Assembly (NCBI RefSeq): GCF_003573695.1
Contig: NC_039361.1
Span: 94,800,279 to 94,864,278 of the forward strand
Length of the DNA stretch: 64,000 bases
From: Papaver somniferum
Lineage: Eukaryota; Streptophyta; Magnoliopsida; Ranunculales; Papaveraceae
Reading direction: 5' to 3'
The stretch's first letter is position 1. Every line of letters begins with the position of its first letter. This document shows, in pieces, positions 22,274 through 33,096 of the stretch. The notes beneath the pieces were generated by a model, which searched no databases, was not told the DNA's origin, and saw only the letters and a program-made list of their open reading frames with translations. The position numbers and the translations under genes were made by a program.

Positions 22274-25200
22274 CTTGGCTATCAAGTCAGATAATTTCCG
22301 GCAATGATTCTTGTGTAGGTGGTCCAGTTGAAGATACCACTTCAACAAGTGTCTCATTCCTTGGCAAATTTTGACTCAATGGAACGCTAGGCTCAGCTGA
22401 TGATGCATTGACGCTAGGGCCACCTGATGATTCCACTCGCACCTCCTCTTTTATGCCTGAAGCAATAAACAACTTCACTTCTTCAATTTATCGTACAACT
22501 GAGAATTGAAGTCTTCTCCGGTTTGTCTATATTTCTCATGCGTCTGTTTGATGTCTTTTAGCATTTTCTTGGACATTCTTCAACCTTGCTCCAGGACTAT
22601 CGGGAAAATTTTCTTCTTCAATGATCTGTAATGCATCCTGAAATGCGTCTTCATACTTTTCCCTGTTCTCTTCAAGATCCATTACGATGAGTTCATATAT
22701 AGTTTTCCTGTCTCTTGGTTCTCTTGGTTCACAGAGTTCCAAACTCCATTGGACTGTACGCATCTCTAAAGTTCTCATGAAACTGCAACATGATTAATAA
22801 CACTCATCAGGGAATGCATAACAAATATTTTTTATATGCATAACATGTGATGCAGATATTTTAAACAATGCATAACTAATCATGCATTAAACGTTGGAGA
22901 TGCATATCACAATATGCACTCATATTTCACAACCTTGCTTAACACTTTGTCATTTTTAAATAATGCATATGCATAAGATGTTATGCAATTATTTACAAAG
23001 GTTCATAACATATTATGCACTCATATTTCACAACCCTGCTTAACACTTTGTCATTTTTAAATAATGCATAACTGGTTATGCATTCACAATTGCATATGCA
23101 TAAGATGTTATGCAATTATTTATAAAGGTTCATAAACAAATACCTTTAAGTCTGTAATATGCTTCTTGAGCATTGCTTTCTTCATTGCTGCAAAGTCCCA
23201 CCTCGCAGCTCTTGGTGTAGCAGTTTCACTGACCTTGATGTCGATGATATCTCAGCTATGTTAGAGTGCTCAGCCAACCAAAGCTGCAAAAAAACAATAA
23301 CTAATAAGATATTATATATATTTGATTTATTGACAGAGATTAAGTAAAAAAAAAAACAACTCACAAGGGAATATATAGTGCAACCAGGGCAATTCCTGAT
23401 AAGAAGATTCTTTTTTTTCACAGTTTTGATGTCGTCCATCAGGTGTTCGTGAATCAGATCAGGAAATGATACATAGTCCATGGTTTGCAAATTCTTCACC
23501 AAACCAACATATGAGACGTCCAAATTATCTCCCATTGACCCACAAAAGAACAAGACGACTAGCATGTAGAGGCAGACAACTTCCTCTTCACAACCTTTCT
23601 TATCAAGTTTTTCCAACACCATCCTTTGAATATCATCTACTCACACCTTTGTTACCCGTGCTTTGGGATCTGTACTCACTTTACCTGCCGCTGTTTTGCA
23701 TGGGAATTGCTTGACCAAGGAAAGTGACTAAGTTAGATCTACATCTTTCTTTAAAGTAGGAATATTTCTTCCTCTATCTCCTTCAACTCTTGGAATCAGA
23801 AAAGTAACAACAAGCTCACTAGTCGTTGACTGTATACACTTGTTTTCGGACACCTTGAATGAATGCTGACTCAAATCATCATGGTTATATGATAAAAGGA
23901 CCTCATCCATCAGCTGGCTTCTCTTACCATCCAACAATGACATGTCCGCAGTAGATAACCAGTTATAGAATTTCCCAAATGGACTCACATTCATCATACT
24001 AGCCTGCGTTGGAGTAAAACCACCTCTTTCCTTTATTTTTGTGAACAAGGTACCTACCCTTAGAAATCATGCTCTATAAGTACCTTTCTGAGTTGCAGAT
24101 TTAGGTTTAGGTTTAACTGCATAAATAAAATAACAAAAAAAAATTGCATTTTACTAAGTTAGAACCGTTATTTTGACTGCATAACCTCCTATGCCTCTTA
24201 TTCAGGCATCTGCATAAACTGTTATGCACATTGTTTTTTACCATGCATAACCTATAATGCACTACTTCTTAAAATGTATTTTTTGCAGATTTATTATGTT
24301 GCCTAACCTATGATGAGATATTATGCACACCCAGTTGTCTGCATAACCTATTATGCATTTTCTTAAAGAAGCATTATGTGTTTTACAAGTTGTTAACTAC
24401 AAAACTAGCTGGTAAATGATCAAGATAATTTTATTTACTGATGCATAACAGGAATTCAACGCACCTGGTTTATAGACGACATATTGCTGATCAGGTTCTT
24501 CTTCTTCCTCTTCATCTTCTTCTTCATTTTCTTCTTCACTTTCGGATCTTTCAATTTGCTTCTCCTTCTTCTTCCTTTTCACGTCTTCTGATTGTTTGGG
24601 TTCATATCTTTTTCTTTTCTTTTGCTTATCAACAACTTGCTTGACTGAAACAGACCAAATCAACATTGAAACAAATCAATCACACTAAAGAAACAATATA
24701 TCACACAAAAAGGAAATCACAAGCAAATCTTACCAGCTTCCTTTGGTGCAGCTTTCTTTTTATCATCCTCATTCTCGGTATCATCATCCAAAACTTCCTT
24801 TGGTGCAGCTTTCTCTGCTTTCCTTTTTCTCTTAGTAGATTTATCATCCTGAACTCTAGATGCACTAGTGTTCACAATTAATTGCTCCTCAGCTTGCCGA
24901 TCAGAAACTAATAGCAAACAAGAACAAAATCATGCATAACAGAAAAGATCAAGTTATGTTCAGAAACATGAAAGATGTAGGCAAGTTAAGTTCTCACCAG
25001 CTTTCTTTTCAGTCTTTGTTTTCTTTTCTGCTTCAGGCTTAGGTGAACTAGGTGATACCTGATCTTTCAATCTCTGCGACTTTCTTGATGGAGGTTTGCT
25101 TCAGGATCTTTTTGACACACAAATAAATAAGTTATTCGTATAAGGTTATGCAGTAAATTTGGTAAGCATAACCTGTCATGCATCTGCATAACAAGTCATG

Positions 25201-25277
25201 CACATTTATTTTATTCTGCATTACATGTTATTCAGATTTTTTTTGTTGCATACACACATGAAGGAATGTAAATGCAT

Positions 25278-25905
25278 ACCAGAGACTTTCTTTTTCTTCT
25301 TGGCAGCGTCGTGCTTTACGTTGGTTCTAGTCTCCTTTTGTTGCTGGTCACTATCAGTTTCCCTTATTCCATCTTCTAGGTTATCATCATTAGCAGGTAA
25401 AAATGATGTTAAAACTGAAGTAGATTAAAATGAAAAAGTAAAACTTAAAAATGGGTAATTTTGACAGGTAATAATATGGGCATAACAAGGCAGTTTAAAT
25501 TTAGTTGCATAACTTGTTATGCAGTTCAAAACTAGTTGCATAACATATTATGCAGTTCAAAACTAGTTGCATAACATGTTATGAAGAAGTAATAATATGG
25601 GCATAACAGGATATGTAGTGATGAATAACTTGTTATGTTATCCAAACACAAAAACTTGTAAGTTTGACGGGGTGTTATGCAGGTTTTTTTGGTAAGCATA
25701 AGCTATCATGCAACTGCATAACAAGTTATGCACATTTATTTTATCTGCATAACTTGTTATGTTATACAAACATGAATCACACATGAACTAGTGAAGATGC
25801 ATACCAGAGACTTCCTTTCTCCTCACAACATCGTGCTTTGCCTTCATTTGCATCTCCTTCAGTGGTTGGTCACTATCACTTTCTCCTTTTTCATCTTCAA
25901 CATCA
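25278..25905 (-). repeat. duplicated exon-plus-intron unit in the protease gene
   Basis: Exons at about 25278-25402 and 25803-25905 encode related peptides (both contain SDSDQ, then KHD and a Lys/Arg-rich end with VSG). The introns downstream of each also match, for example GGTAAGCATAA followed by CATGCAnCTGCATAACAAG at 25160 and 25690. This shows tandem duplication of an exon with its intron, about 525 bp per unit. Confidence 0.75.
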
Positions 25906-26795
25906 ACAGGTAAAAATGATGTTAAAATCGAAGATTGGGTAAGTTATAAAGCAAAAGAAATTATGGGCAAACATATTCAGGATGAAAATCTCACCAGAAA
26001 CATTTTTCTTCTTAGATTTTTTTTTTCCGGATTACCGTCTTCTGGTTCATCATCGGCAGTTACTACAACAAAAATTAAAATTATATAAAAAAAACTGGAA
26101 AAAAACAAAATCAAACACTAACAAACGAAGTTAATGATAAATCTCACCGTTTTCTTTTTCTGTTTCTTCGACTTGATTTTTTCTTCTTCGTCTTTTAGGT
26201 CATCAACATCAAGAACAAAAGTTAAAATCGAAAAAAATCAAATCAAATCTACTGAATGCATGCAAGAATACCATCAATTAAACTAGTTTTAATACCTGAT
26301 TTCTTCTCTTTCGACTTCTGAAGACGAATTTTTGTTGGTGTTTCATCCATTTTTGATGAACAGAATTCTAGAGTTTATAAACTGTAAGTAGTTTCAAGGG
26401 TTTTTTTAGAGTTTGAGATTGATTTCTAGTGTTTAATCAACTTCAATCATCGATTTAAATGATAGATTTCTTCGAATGATGTAGAAATTTTTTTCTATGC
26501 AGATCTGTTACGGAGTTAATGGAGGAGGAGAAAAAAAACTGGTGAAGAAGAAAAGAAAGTAACGGAAAAAAAGTAAACGTTGTGACCGTTCAGGTAGTTA
26601 ATGAAACTGACGAAACAGCTGAAGGGTACTATTGTACTTCTGCACCTTTTAAATATTTTTAAATAATTCTGGTTCTGGGTGCAACTGGATCCAAAATTAA
26701 TTGTGGGCCTAACGGTAAGAAAAAAATAATTATGAGCCTCCGCCTAAGTTTGTCGAATAATAACAATAAAAGCCCGTTGTAGGATCCACATCTTC

Positions 26796-26806
26796 CTATA
26801 AAACCT
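26796..26806 (+). promoter_or_regulatory. TATA-box region upstream of the 26868 gene
   Basis: CCTATAAAACC lies about 70 bp before the first ATG, a usual plant core promoter layout. The segment 26400-26790, between the protease gene start and this box, holds no further gene. The two divergent starts are about 520 bp apart. Confidence 0.55.
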
Positions 26807-26867
26807 TTTCAAAAACCCAGAATCCCTTTATCTTCCTCTCTGTAGCATAGTTCCGTGTCTGCTCTCC

Positions 26868-29800
26868 ATGGCGAAACCAAATTCCACCTTTGAATCAACA
26901 AATCACACAATCTTCATTGACACAAATCTCAATACCCATCTTGTTTTAATTATTACGAATAATGATACTGTGTTTGATCTCAAACGTAAGTTTATTTGTA
27001 CTTTCCTACTTCTAAATGTCAATTTTTTTTTTTTATGTTTTTTGATATTCTGATTATGTTTAACTCGTTAGCGTTTGTAAGTTTGATATAGGGTTTGTTT
27101 GAAAACCTCAATTTTTCCAGAAAGGTTGGTTTTTGATCATGTTATTACAGTATATATGTATTTCGTTATTTGTTTTTCGCTCTGTGCAGTATCAATTTGT
27201 ATTGTTATGCGAGTTTAAGGGTACCAAGAGTCTCCCTTCATGTATATTTGAAGTTCGGATTTTCGACATAACCCGTAGTTGTTGCAATTGGATTTGGCTT
27301 AAAATTGATGTGAGTTCAGTGGTTCTGAATGTTTTGTTTCGTATTACCATTTGATTTGCAGTACACAGTGACTATTCAATTTTATTTTTTAAAGATATCA
27401 GTATTGTTTTGTTTATGACTAGTAAAAAAGAGATAAATGTTCAGTTGTTGATATCCATTTTAAGACTAGAAAAATCGAGATAAAGTTGATGGTAACAATT
27501 GCCAAGGGAATATATCAAAGGCATATAAGTTCAGACTAATGGTGCAGATATAATAACATTATGCAAGCTTAATATTTACTTAGATGAGCTGATAGGTATC
27601 AGTGAAGTGTAAACCATCCCATTTGCTTGCTATTTCCTTTCCTATGTTCACCACTCTTGCAATTATCAATGTGCCCAAGAGAAAATTCCCTTTCCTTGAG
27701 GATTGACCAACACTCACTTGGTGTTAGCTGTTTCAAATGGTGTGCTGGCATATTGGTTATGGTTATTTGATGCTTCTTAGAGTCATTTTACAGACTTAAG
27801 TTTTGGAGAGAACGAACGAGCGAATCAACCAGCTACATAGCAACTGATTTAGCTAATTATTGGGTTGCAATGGGCGGTTAGTTGAAGAACTAAATATGGG
27901 TATGGTAGGTTATGAAATCATAAGCAATTCTTCAGAGCTCAAACTACACTAAAGTATGTCGTGAATAGTTGAGATGATGGTGATGAAAACAGAAACAGTA
28001 TGTAGTTTACGAGAAAGACATCTAGCCTGATGTGTGATCTATTTATCTGTGAGTTTTCATACTAAGACCTGATGTTATTTTCTTGATATATATAAATCCT
28101 AGGTTAAATACTTGGATATCCGCTCTCCTTCAACTTTTACAAATTATGTTTTTTAGGTGGGTCAGTCACTAGTTTTCATTCCCTTGCGCTGTATGATCTC
28201 TAACTTATTTTGCCGTAATGATCATGTCCTTGTACTTTGGATGCTATTTTACTGTACAAACTCTGAGCTTGCACTTACTTTATCTACATTTCAGTTGAAC
28301 TCAGATTGTCAAATGACTCAAATCTTTTTATGGGAGTATGAGTTCTCAAAAGTGAAACCTAACTGTACAGAATTATTGTGAACAAGAAAGTAGGCTGTCA
28401 TGTACTGTAGAATCTGTAGTCACTCATTTTGAAGATACCTGCTAGGGATGCATTATTATATTAACAATAACATCATTATGGTTTTGTTGTGCAGAAAAAA
28501 TAATGTCTGAACATCCTCGTTGCTTTCCAATGCATGGCAAGATAGAAGTTAAAGCTATTAAGGTACGTGTAGTAATCATGTGTGATCTTATTATTGGTTA
28601 TTACATGATTGTCCAAAGTCCAAACCCTGTCATTTTCATTGAGAATTCTGAGTTTTATTTTTCTGATTTTTGTAGGCAAGGCGCAAAAAATGTTTTTACC
28701 ATGTATCGGATTCAATGTTTGTTAAAAGTGTATTCGATAGAGTTAACAGAACATGGTTTCTTTATGTGGATGCCGTTAGCGAAGTGGTATCTGGAAAAAA
28801 CCCACTTTATTTACAACCTGGTTCTAGTGGTCTACCAAAACTAATGTTGGATGGACCTTCAGCTGAAAAAGAAAAAGCTAACATCCAAGTTGAGCATCAG
28901 TGCATTAAGGTTTCAGGGTTTGAGTCAAACATCGGAATAGCGAATCATGTTATTTTGAACGATGGTCAGTTAGTACAGGGTGATATGGGTGGAAAGGTGT
29001 CAAACAAATTGGATGTAGGAGTAGAAATCTTAAGTTCTGAACTGATTAAAAGTTCCGATGATACTAAGGAGAGATTTATTTCTGAAAAAAGGAAACGATG
29101 TGATCCAATTAGCACAGAAAATGAAGTCCCAGAAATACACGCTGAACACGAGAAAGATGAATATATAAACGTTAAGGGTGGCATGGATGAAAATATATTG
29201 GGTGAAGCTCCACTACTAAATTCTCCTGCAAAGAAAAAACAAAGAAAAGTAAAGACAAGCGAAGATGTTTCTAAGAACGTTAAAGGTCCTTCAGAAGAAG
29301 CTTGGCTACCAGTTCCTGCTGTGAAGAATGATAAGATTTTCGATGCTTTGCATGACCCCATTGGAGAATCAATGAAAGAGACTGATGCCGAGACGCGTCT
29401 GCATAGTAAAGAAGCATTTGTACCAGAAAACTTGTTAAATGAGAAATCATTGGGGGATGAACAACAAGTCACAATTGGTTTATTAGTCAAACCGGCGGAG
29501 AGTTTGGCCAGTGGGAAAAGGACAATAAAAAAGAAATCGTCAAGTTTTCAAATTGAGGCAACTTCTCCAATTGACACAGAAAATGAAGTCCTACAAATGC
29601 TTAATGAACACAATAAAGGCGGATTGGTACATTCTTTTGATGACCCTGTTGGAGAATCTATGAAAGTGATTGATGCCGGGACACCTAATGAAGTGGCATC
29701 CAAACCAGAAAACTTGATACATGAGAAACCGTTGGGGGATGATGAACAACAAGTTACCACTGCTGGTTTACCAATCACACTGGGGGAGAGTTTAGTCAGG

Positions 29801-32465
29801 GAGAAGCGGAAGAAAAATAAGAAGTCGGCAAGTGCTCAAAATGAGGTTTCTAAAGTTGACACCAAAACGGAAGTCCTACAATTGCATAATGAACACAAGA
29901 TAGATGGATTCATAGATTCTCTACATGACCCTGTTGAAGAATCTATGAAAGAGATTGATGCTGGGACACCTGATAAAGTGACATCCAAACGAGAAAACTT
30001 GGTACGTGATAAACTGTTGGAGGATGAATTACAAGTTACAAGTGCTGGTTTACCAATTAAATGGGGGGAGAATCTAGTCAGGGAGAAGGGAAAGAAGAAA
30101 AGTAAATCAGCAAGTGTTCGAAATGAGGTTTCTACAGCTGACACAAAACATGAAGTCCCAGAAATACATATTGAACACAAGAAAGACGAATTCATAAATT
30201 CTTTACATGACCCCGATGAAGAAAATATGAAAGAGATTGATGCTGGGACACCTCTGCACAAAGACATATCTAAACCGGAAAACTTCTTACTTGATAAACC
30301 ATTGGGGGATGAACAACAGGTCACAAGATCTGCAGTCAAACCGGTGGAGAGTTTAGTCAGTGAGAAGAGGAAAAGGAAACTGGCAAGTTTTCGAGAAGTG
30401 AATTGTGTAGCAACACCATCTGAAGAAATAAATTTGAAGCATAAGTTATTGGACGCTTCTGTAGATACAGTGACTAAGGATATTGCTAATACAAGAAAGA
30501 AGAAGAAGAGGACAACCAAGACTTCTGATGCTGAAACCTGCTTGCCATCTGCAGGAGCAGAAAATGATGATAGCACAAGAGATATCGTTCCTGTAACATC
30601 TGAGCCTGAAAAAGCTTTAGATACGAGAAAAGCAGGTAAAAGCTTGCCTCCAACTGGAAAGTCAAGAACGTCAAAAAAGAGAACTACTGATGCTCCATCT
30701 CTATGCCTCGAGAAGGGATCTGATAAGGACTGTGGGATTGGGGACAACACTTTTGTCATGGAGTCTTTGAAGACTAAACACTCTAACTCAAAGAATTATG
30801 CAGAACTACCAGAGGAACAAAAAGTTGGTCTCTTTAGGCACATCACTCCTTCAACTGATGAAAACAGGAAACAGGAGAACACCCCGTTAAAAAGGGTGAA
30901 AAAATCAAGAATAGGGAAGGCAAAGTCTGATAGCAATTCATCTAGATATGTGCCTGAAGTTGGTAAATCTGGTGGGATTGCTATTGACTCCCTGTTTCAA
31001 GTTTCAGAGAACTATGAATCCTTACAAATGCCACCAGACATTCTCGAGCATGATGTGGGGAATAGGCCTCTTGAAGAAAATTATGAGTCTGATGTAAATG
31101 GTAGCACAAATGCAGGAACCAAATCCTCTGCTGTTGAGGGTGATGACATTGATTTCAGTGAGTACTTTTTGCCTAAAGACCACCAGAAATTTGTTGCTCC
31201 TGCCAAAGGGACTGAAATTAAACCATCAGACAAGAGCTTGAAAGTTGGTTCAGGAGAAAACCTCTTGCACACAAAGAACTCTGATGGTGGCGCCTCGGGC
31301 GCGGTTCCAGTATTAAAGGGTGGGCAAAACAACCCTGCACCACAACCTAATATGAAGGCTACTGTTAAGGTTGGTGAAACTCCTGTCGAAGTGTCAAAGA
31401 AGAAGGTAGTTAGTGCATCTGGGAATGCTACCCCTGTGATGAAGAAGGTAGTTAGTGCATCTGCGAATGCTACCCCGGTTATTTCTCATCTGGATCGTTC
31501 TTCTAGAGTTAACCTTGCCCAAAAGAAGATTAATGTTTCCTTGGCAGAATCAAGTTCTAATACCGAAAGTACGGTGGACAGGGTTAATAAAAATGAAGGA
31601 GGGGGTGTTGTTCCACAATCCCATGCAAAAGTAAGAATTCCTCTTTCAGATCAAATTGGTAAAGTGTTGAATGCTTCAAGCAGTCAGAGGAGTTTGTTAA
31701 GTAGCGTAAAACCTATTTTCAAGGAAAGTAGTGGTGAAAGTTCTCAAGATGAAGGTGATGAAGTAAACAATTCAGAGGCCAGCACCCAAACTCCCTCAGA
31801 TTCGTCCTCATCTGGATCATCAACCGGGGAGGATTCACCAGGTAATGCTAATTTAGTAATTTTTAGTTATTTTAAAATGTTTAGTTGGTACATCATCAGG
31901 ATGTCATTGTTATCCGTGCAGCTAATTTTGGTTTATCTGTTAATTGTTATTTTTACAGGACCTTCTGGTGGTAGAAGGATGGATAGTGATGTGACTACAC
32001 CAAAGTAAGTAGATGTGTACATAATGTTTCTCTATCTGTGGACTAAGGTAGAAAAATTATGAGGAAGAATATATAACTATGAGAAACAATTGTGTTGGTA
32101 TAAACTTGCATTGGTTATTTGGTTTCACTAGTGTTGAATCTCCGTAAAAAAGGGTAAAATTCGTGAAAAGAATAGGTTCTCTGAAATCTGCCAAATTCTT
32201 ATCTTTACATAGGTAGCTCTGAATAATTTCATCTGTTGATAATGAGTCATCATGCTACTTTTGTTATATAATAGAATTAATGCAGTTTTCCTTGCGCTTA
32301 GGATAAATCTCCCTGAAAGTGTTTGTCCTGTGCAGATGTAAGGAGAAAATAAGCTTGGATTCAATCTTTAAAAGGTCGAAGAGCTACAAGAAGGCAAGAG
32401 ACATCGCTTCCCAGTCTCAAGCTGAGGATCCTGCACCAGACATTGTGCTGGATAGTCAGGTTTAA
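26868..32465 (+). CDS. 1175-residue nuclear-type protein with N-terminal conserved domain and tandem repeats
   Basis: I join exons 26868-26985, 28495-28562, 28676-31841, 31959-32004 and 32336-32465; all introns are GT-AG, the phases fit, and the total is 3528 bases ending in TAA. The first about 90 residues look folded (IFIDTNLNTHLVLII, DTVFDLKQKIMSEHP, RTWFLYVDAVSEV) and may be ubiquitin-like, with charged surface loops. The rest is disordered, rich in Lys, Glu and Ser, with KKKRK-type nuclear signals, four 94-96 residue repeats, a Ser-rich stretch near residues 1030-1055, and a conserved-looking end (ISLDSIFKRSKSYKKA). I do not recognise the gene. The exons have no stop codons or frameshifts despite the transposons nearby, so it looks functional. 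Exon borders are by eye; the long first intron (about 1.5 kb) is the least certain. Confidence 0.78.
29345..30400 (+). repeat. in-frame tandem repeat in the 26868 gene
   Basis: The phrase TGACCC in the HDP motif starts at 29353, 29641, 29926 and 30208, giving periods of 288, 285 and 282 bases, all divisible by three. Each unit encodes a DP-GESMKEIDAGT-like stretch, a KPEN-L segment, a LGDEQQVT segment, and a basic stretch with EKRKK. The repeats lie in one exon and keep the frame. Confidence 0.88.
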
Positions 32466-33096
32466 TTTGAAACCCATTAATGGGGTAACTCACTAAATCT
32501 GGTGAGTGGTGATGCTCATTCTTTCCTGCTGCCTTGTCGGAAAGAAACTGGAAATTGAGAAAGCAGTTACTTTTGCTTGTTGATTGTACCAATTCTACTT
32601 TGCATTTTTGTTAGATGACTGCCTTTTCATATACCTATTTCATATACTTTGCATTCTTGGATATGAGCTGGGACAACCCTAACCAATCCAGTGTTGTTGT
32701 TGTGCCTCTTTAAATCATTAGCTTATATATTCCATTTTGGAGCAATCTTGAATTGAGCTGGAAGCCTGGAACAGCCCCTATTAATCAATCCCGGGTTTAT
32801 GTTTTTGCCTCTTTAAAGCATTAATTTACATTTTTGTTAAATAGTTGCAGGCAAATTTGACAGCAATAGATGTCATGAATGCTCGATTGATTTTTAAAAT
32901 CTAGGCAAGATTTTCACATTTATATAAGCAGTAAACAAGAAAGAAGGTCCAGAAAGTTTTACATGAGCTATTACTGCATACATTGTTTTCCTCGTTATCT
33001 CTTGTATCTTTACAGCAATATGCTTCTGCACCATTTTACAATATCATCTCACCAGAACTGTTCCAAAATATTTCCATATTACAAAAGGCTGCCAGT
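32466..33096. other. intergenic, 3' ends of two convergent genes
   Basis: 631 bp separate the stop of the plus-strand gene from the stop of the PPR gene. I see only AT-rich sequence that should contain both 3' UTRs and poly(A) signals; a short tandem phrase with TGTTTTTGCCTCTTTAAA recurs near 32700 and 32805. Confidence 0.6.

Larger units (their letters stand above)
19800..26290. repeat. dispersed TGCATAA-N4-TTATGCA inverted repeats in protease-gene introns
   Basis: Exact copies of the 18-bp motif (fixed 4-base spacer) stand at 19847-19864, 22970-22987, 23065-23082, 23097-23114, 24211-24228, 24340-24357, 25506-25523, 25537-25554 and 25715-25732. Worn copies are at 20252, 22837, 22869, 24244, 25185 and 25568. 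All are between coding exons of the protease gene. Some were multiplied by local duplications: about 130 bp around 22910-23120, and 110 bp shared by 19810-19920 and 25540-25640. Confidence 0.88.
10910..26350 (-). pseudogene. Ulp1-like C48 cysteine protease gene of the MULE, multi-exon, disrupted
   Basis: The minus-strand start is ATG at 26350 (MDETPTKIRLQKSKEKKSG), followed by at least eight short exons rich in Lys and Glu (26296 down to about 24460). A conserved block follows (24110-23184) with FTPTQASMMNVSPFGKFYNW and LVVLFFCGSMGDNL, split by a GT-AG intron at 23284-23363. Further exons lie at about 22536-22778, 22478-20990 (holding a LINE), 20385-20560 and 19977-20182, and the protease exon starts at 19740. 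The catalytic His is in GTHWTLLEYD, with Asn in FYNSL where Asp is usual, and Gln in PEQGH. Element B splits the gene there; the Cys part (DCLIFVC) is at 11115-11090 and the tail ends at 10910. In-frame stops near 24070, 23728 and 23640 and a frameshift after the Cys show decay. The family cleaves SUMO or ubiquitin-like conjugates; its role in MULEs is unknown. Confidence 0.8.
7990..26400. mobile_element. Mutator-like element carrying transposase and Ulp1-type protease genes (KAONASHI-like)
   Basis: A decayed MULE transposase gene on the plus strand (8005-10072) and a decayed Ulp1-like peptidase gene on the minus strand (26350 to 10910) converge. Both are studded with the same TGCATAA...TTATGCA motif, and stretches of flanking sequence near 10440-10520 and 25170-25240 are alike, which ties the two halves together. 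MULEs that carry Ulp1-like genes (KAONASHI and relatives) are known in plants. The left end is cut by element A. I could not find terminal inverted repeats; the right limit is set only by the start of the protease gene and the promoter of the next gene. Without the three later insertions the element would be about 9 kb. Confidence 0.75.

Noticed and set aside
28966..30759. Long minus-strand frames opposite the repeat-bearing host gene
   Set aside because: They are shadows of a low-complexity coding exon that is supported by matching introns and frame-keeping repeats on the plus strand.
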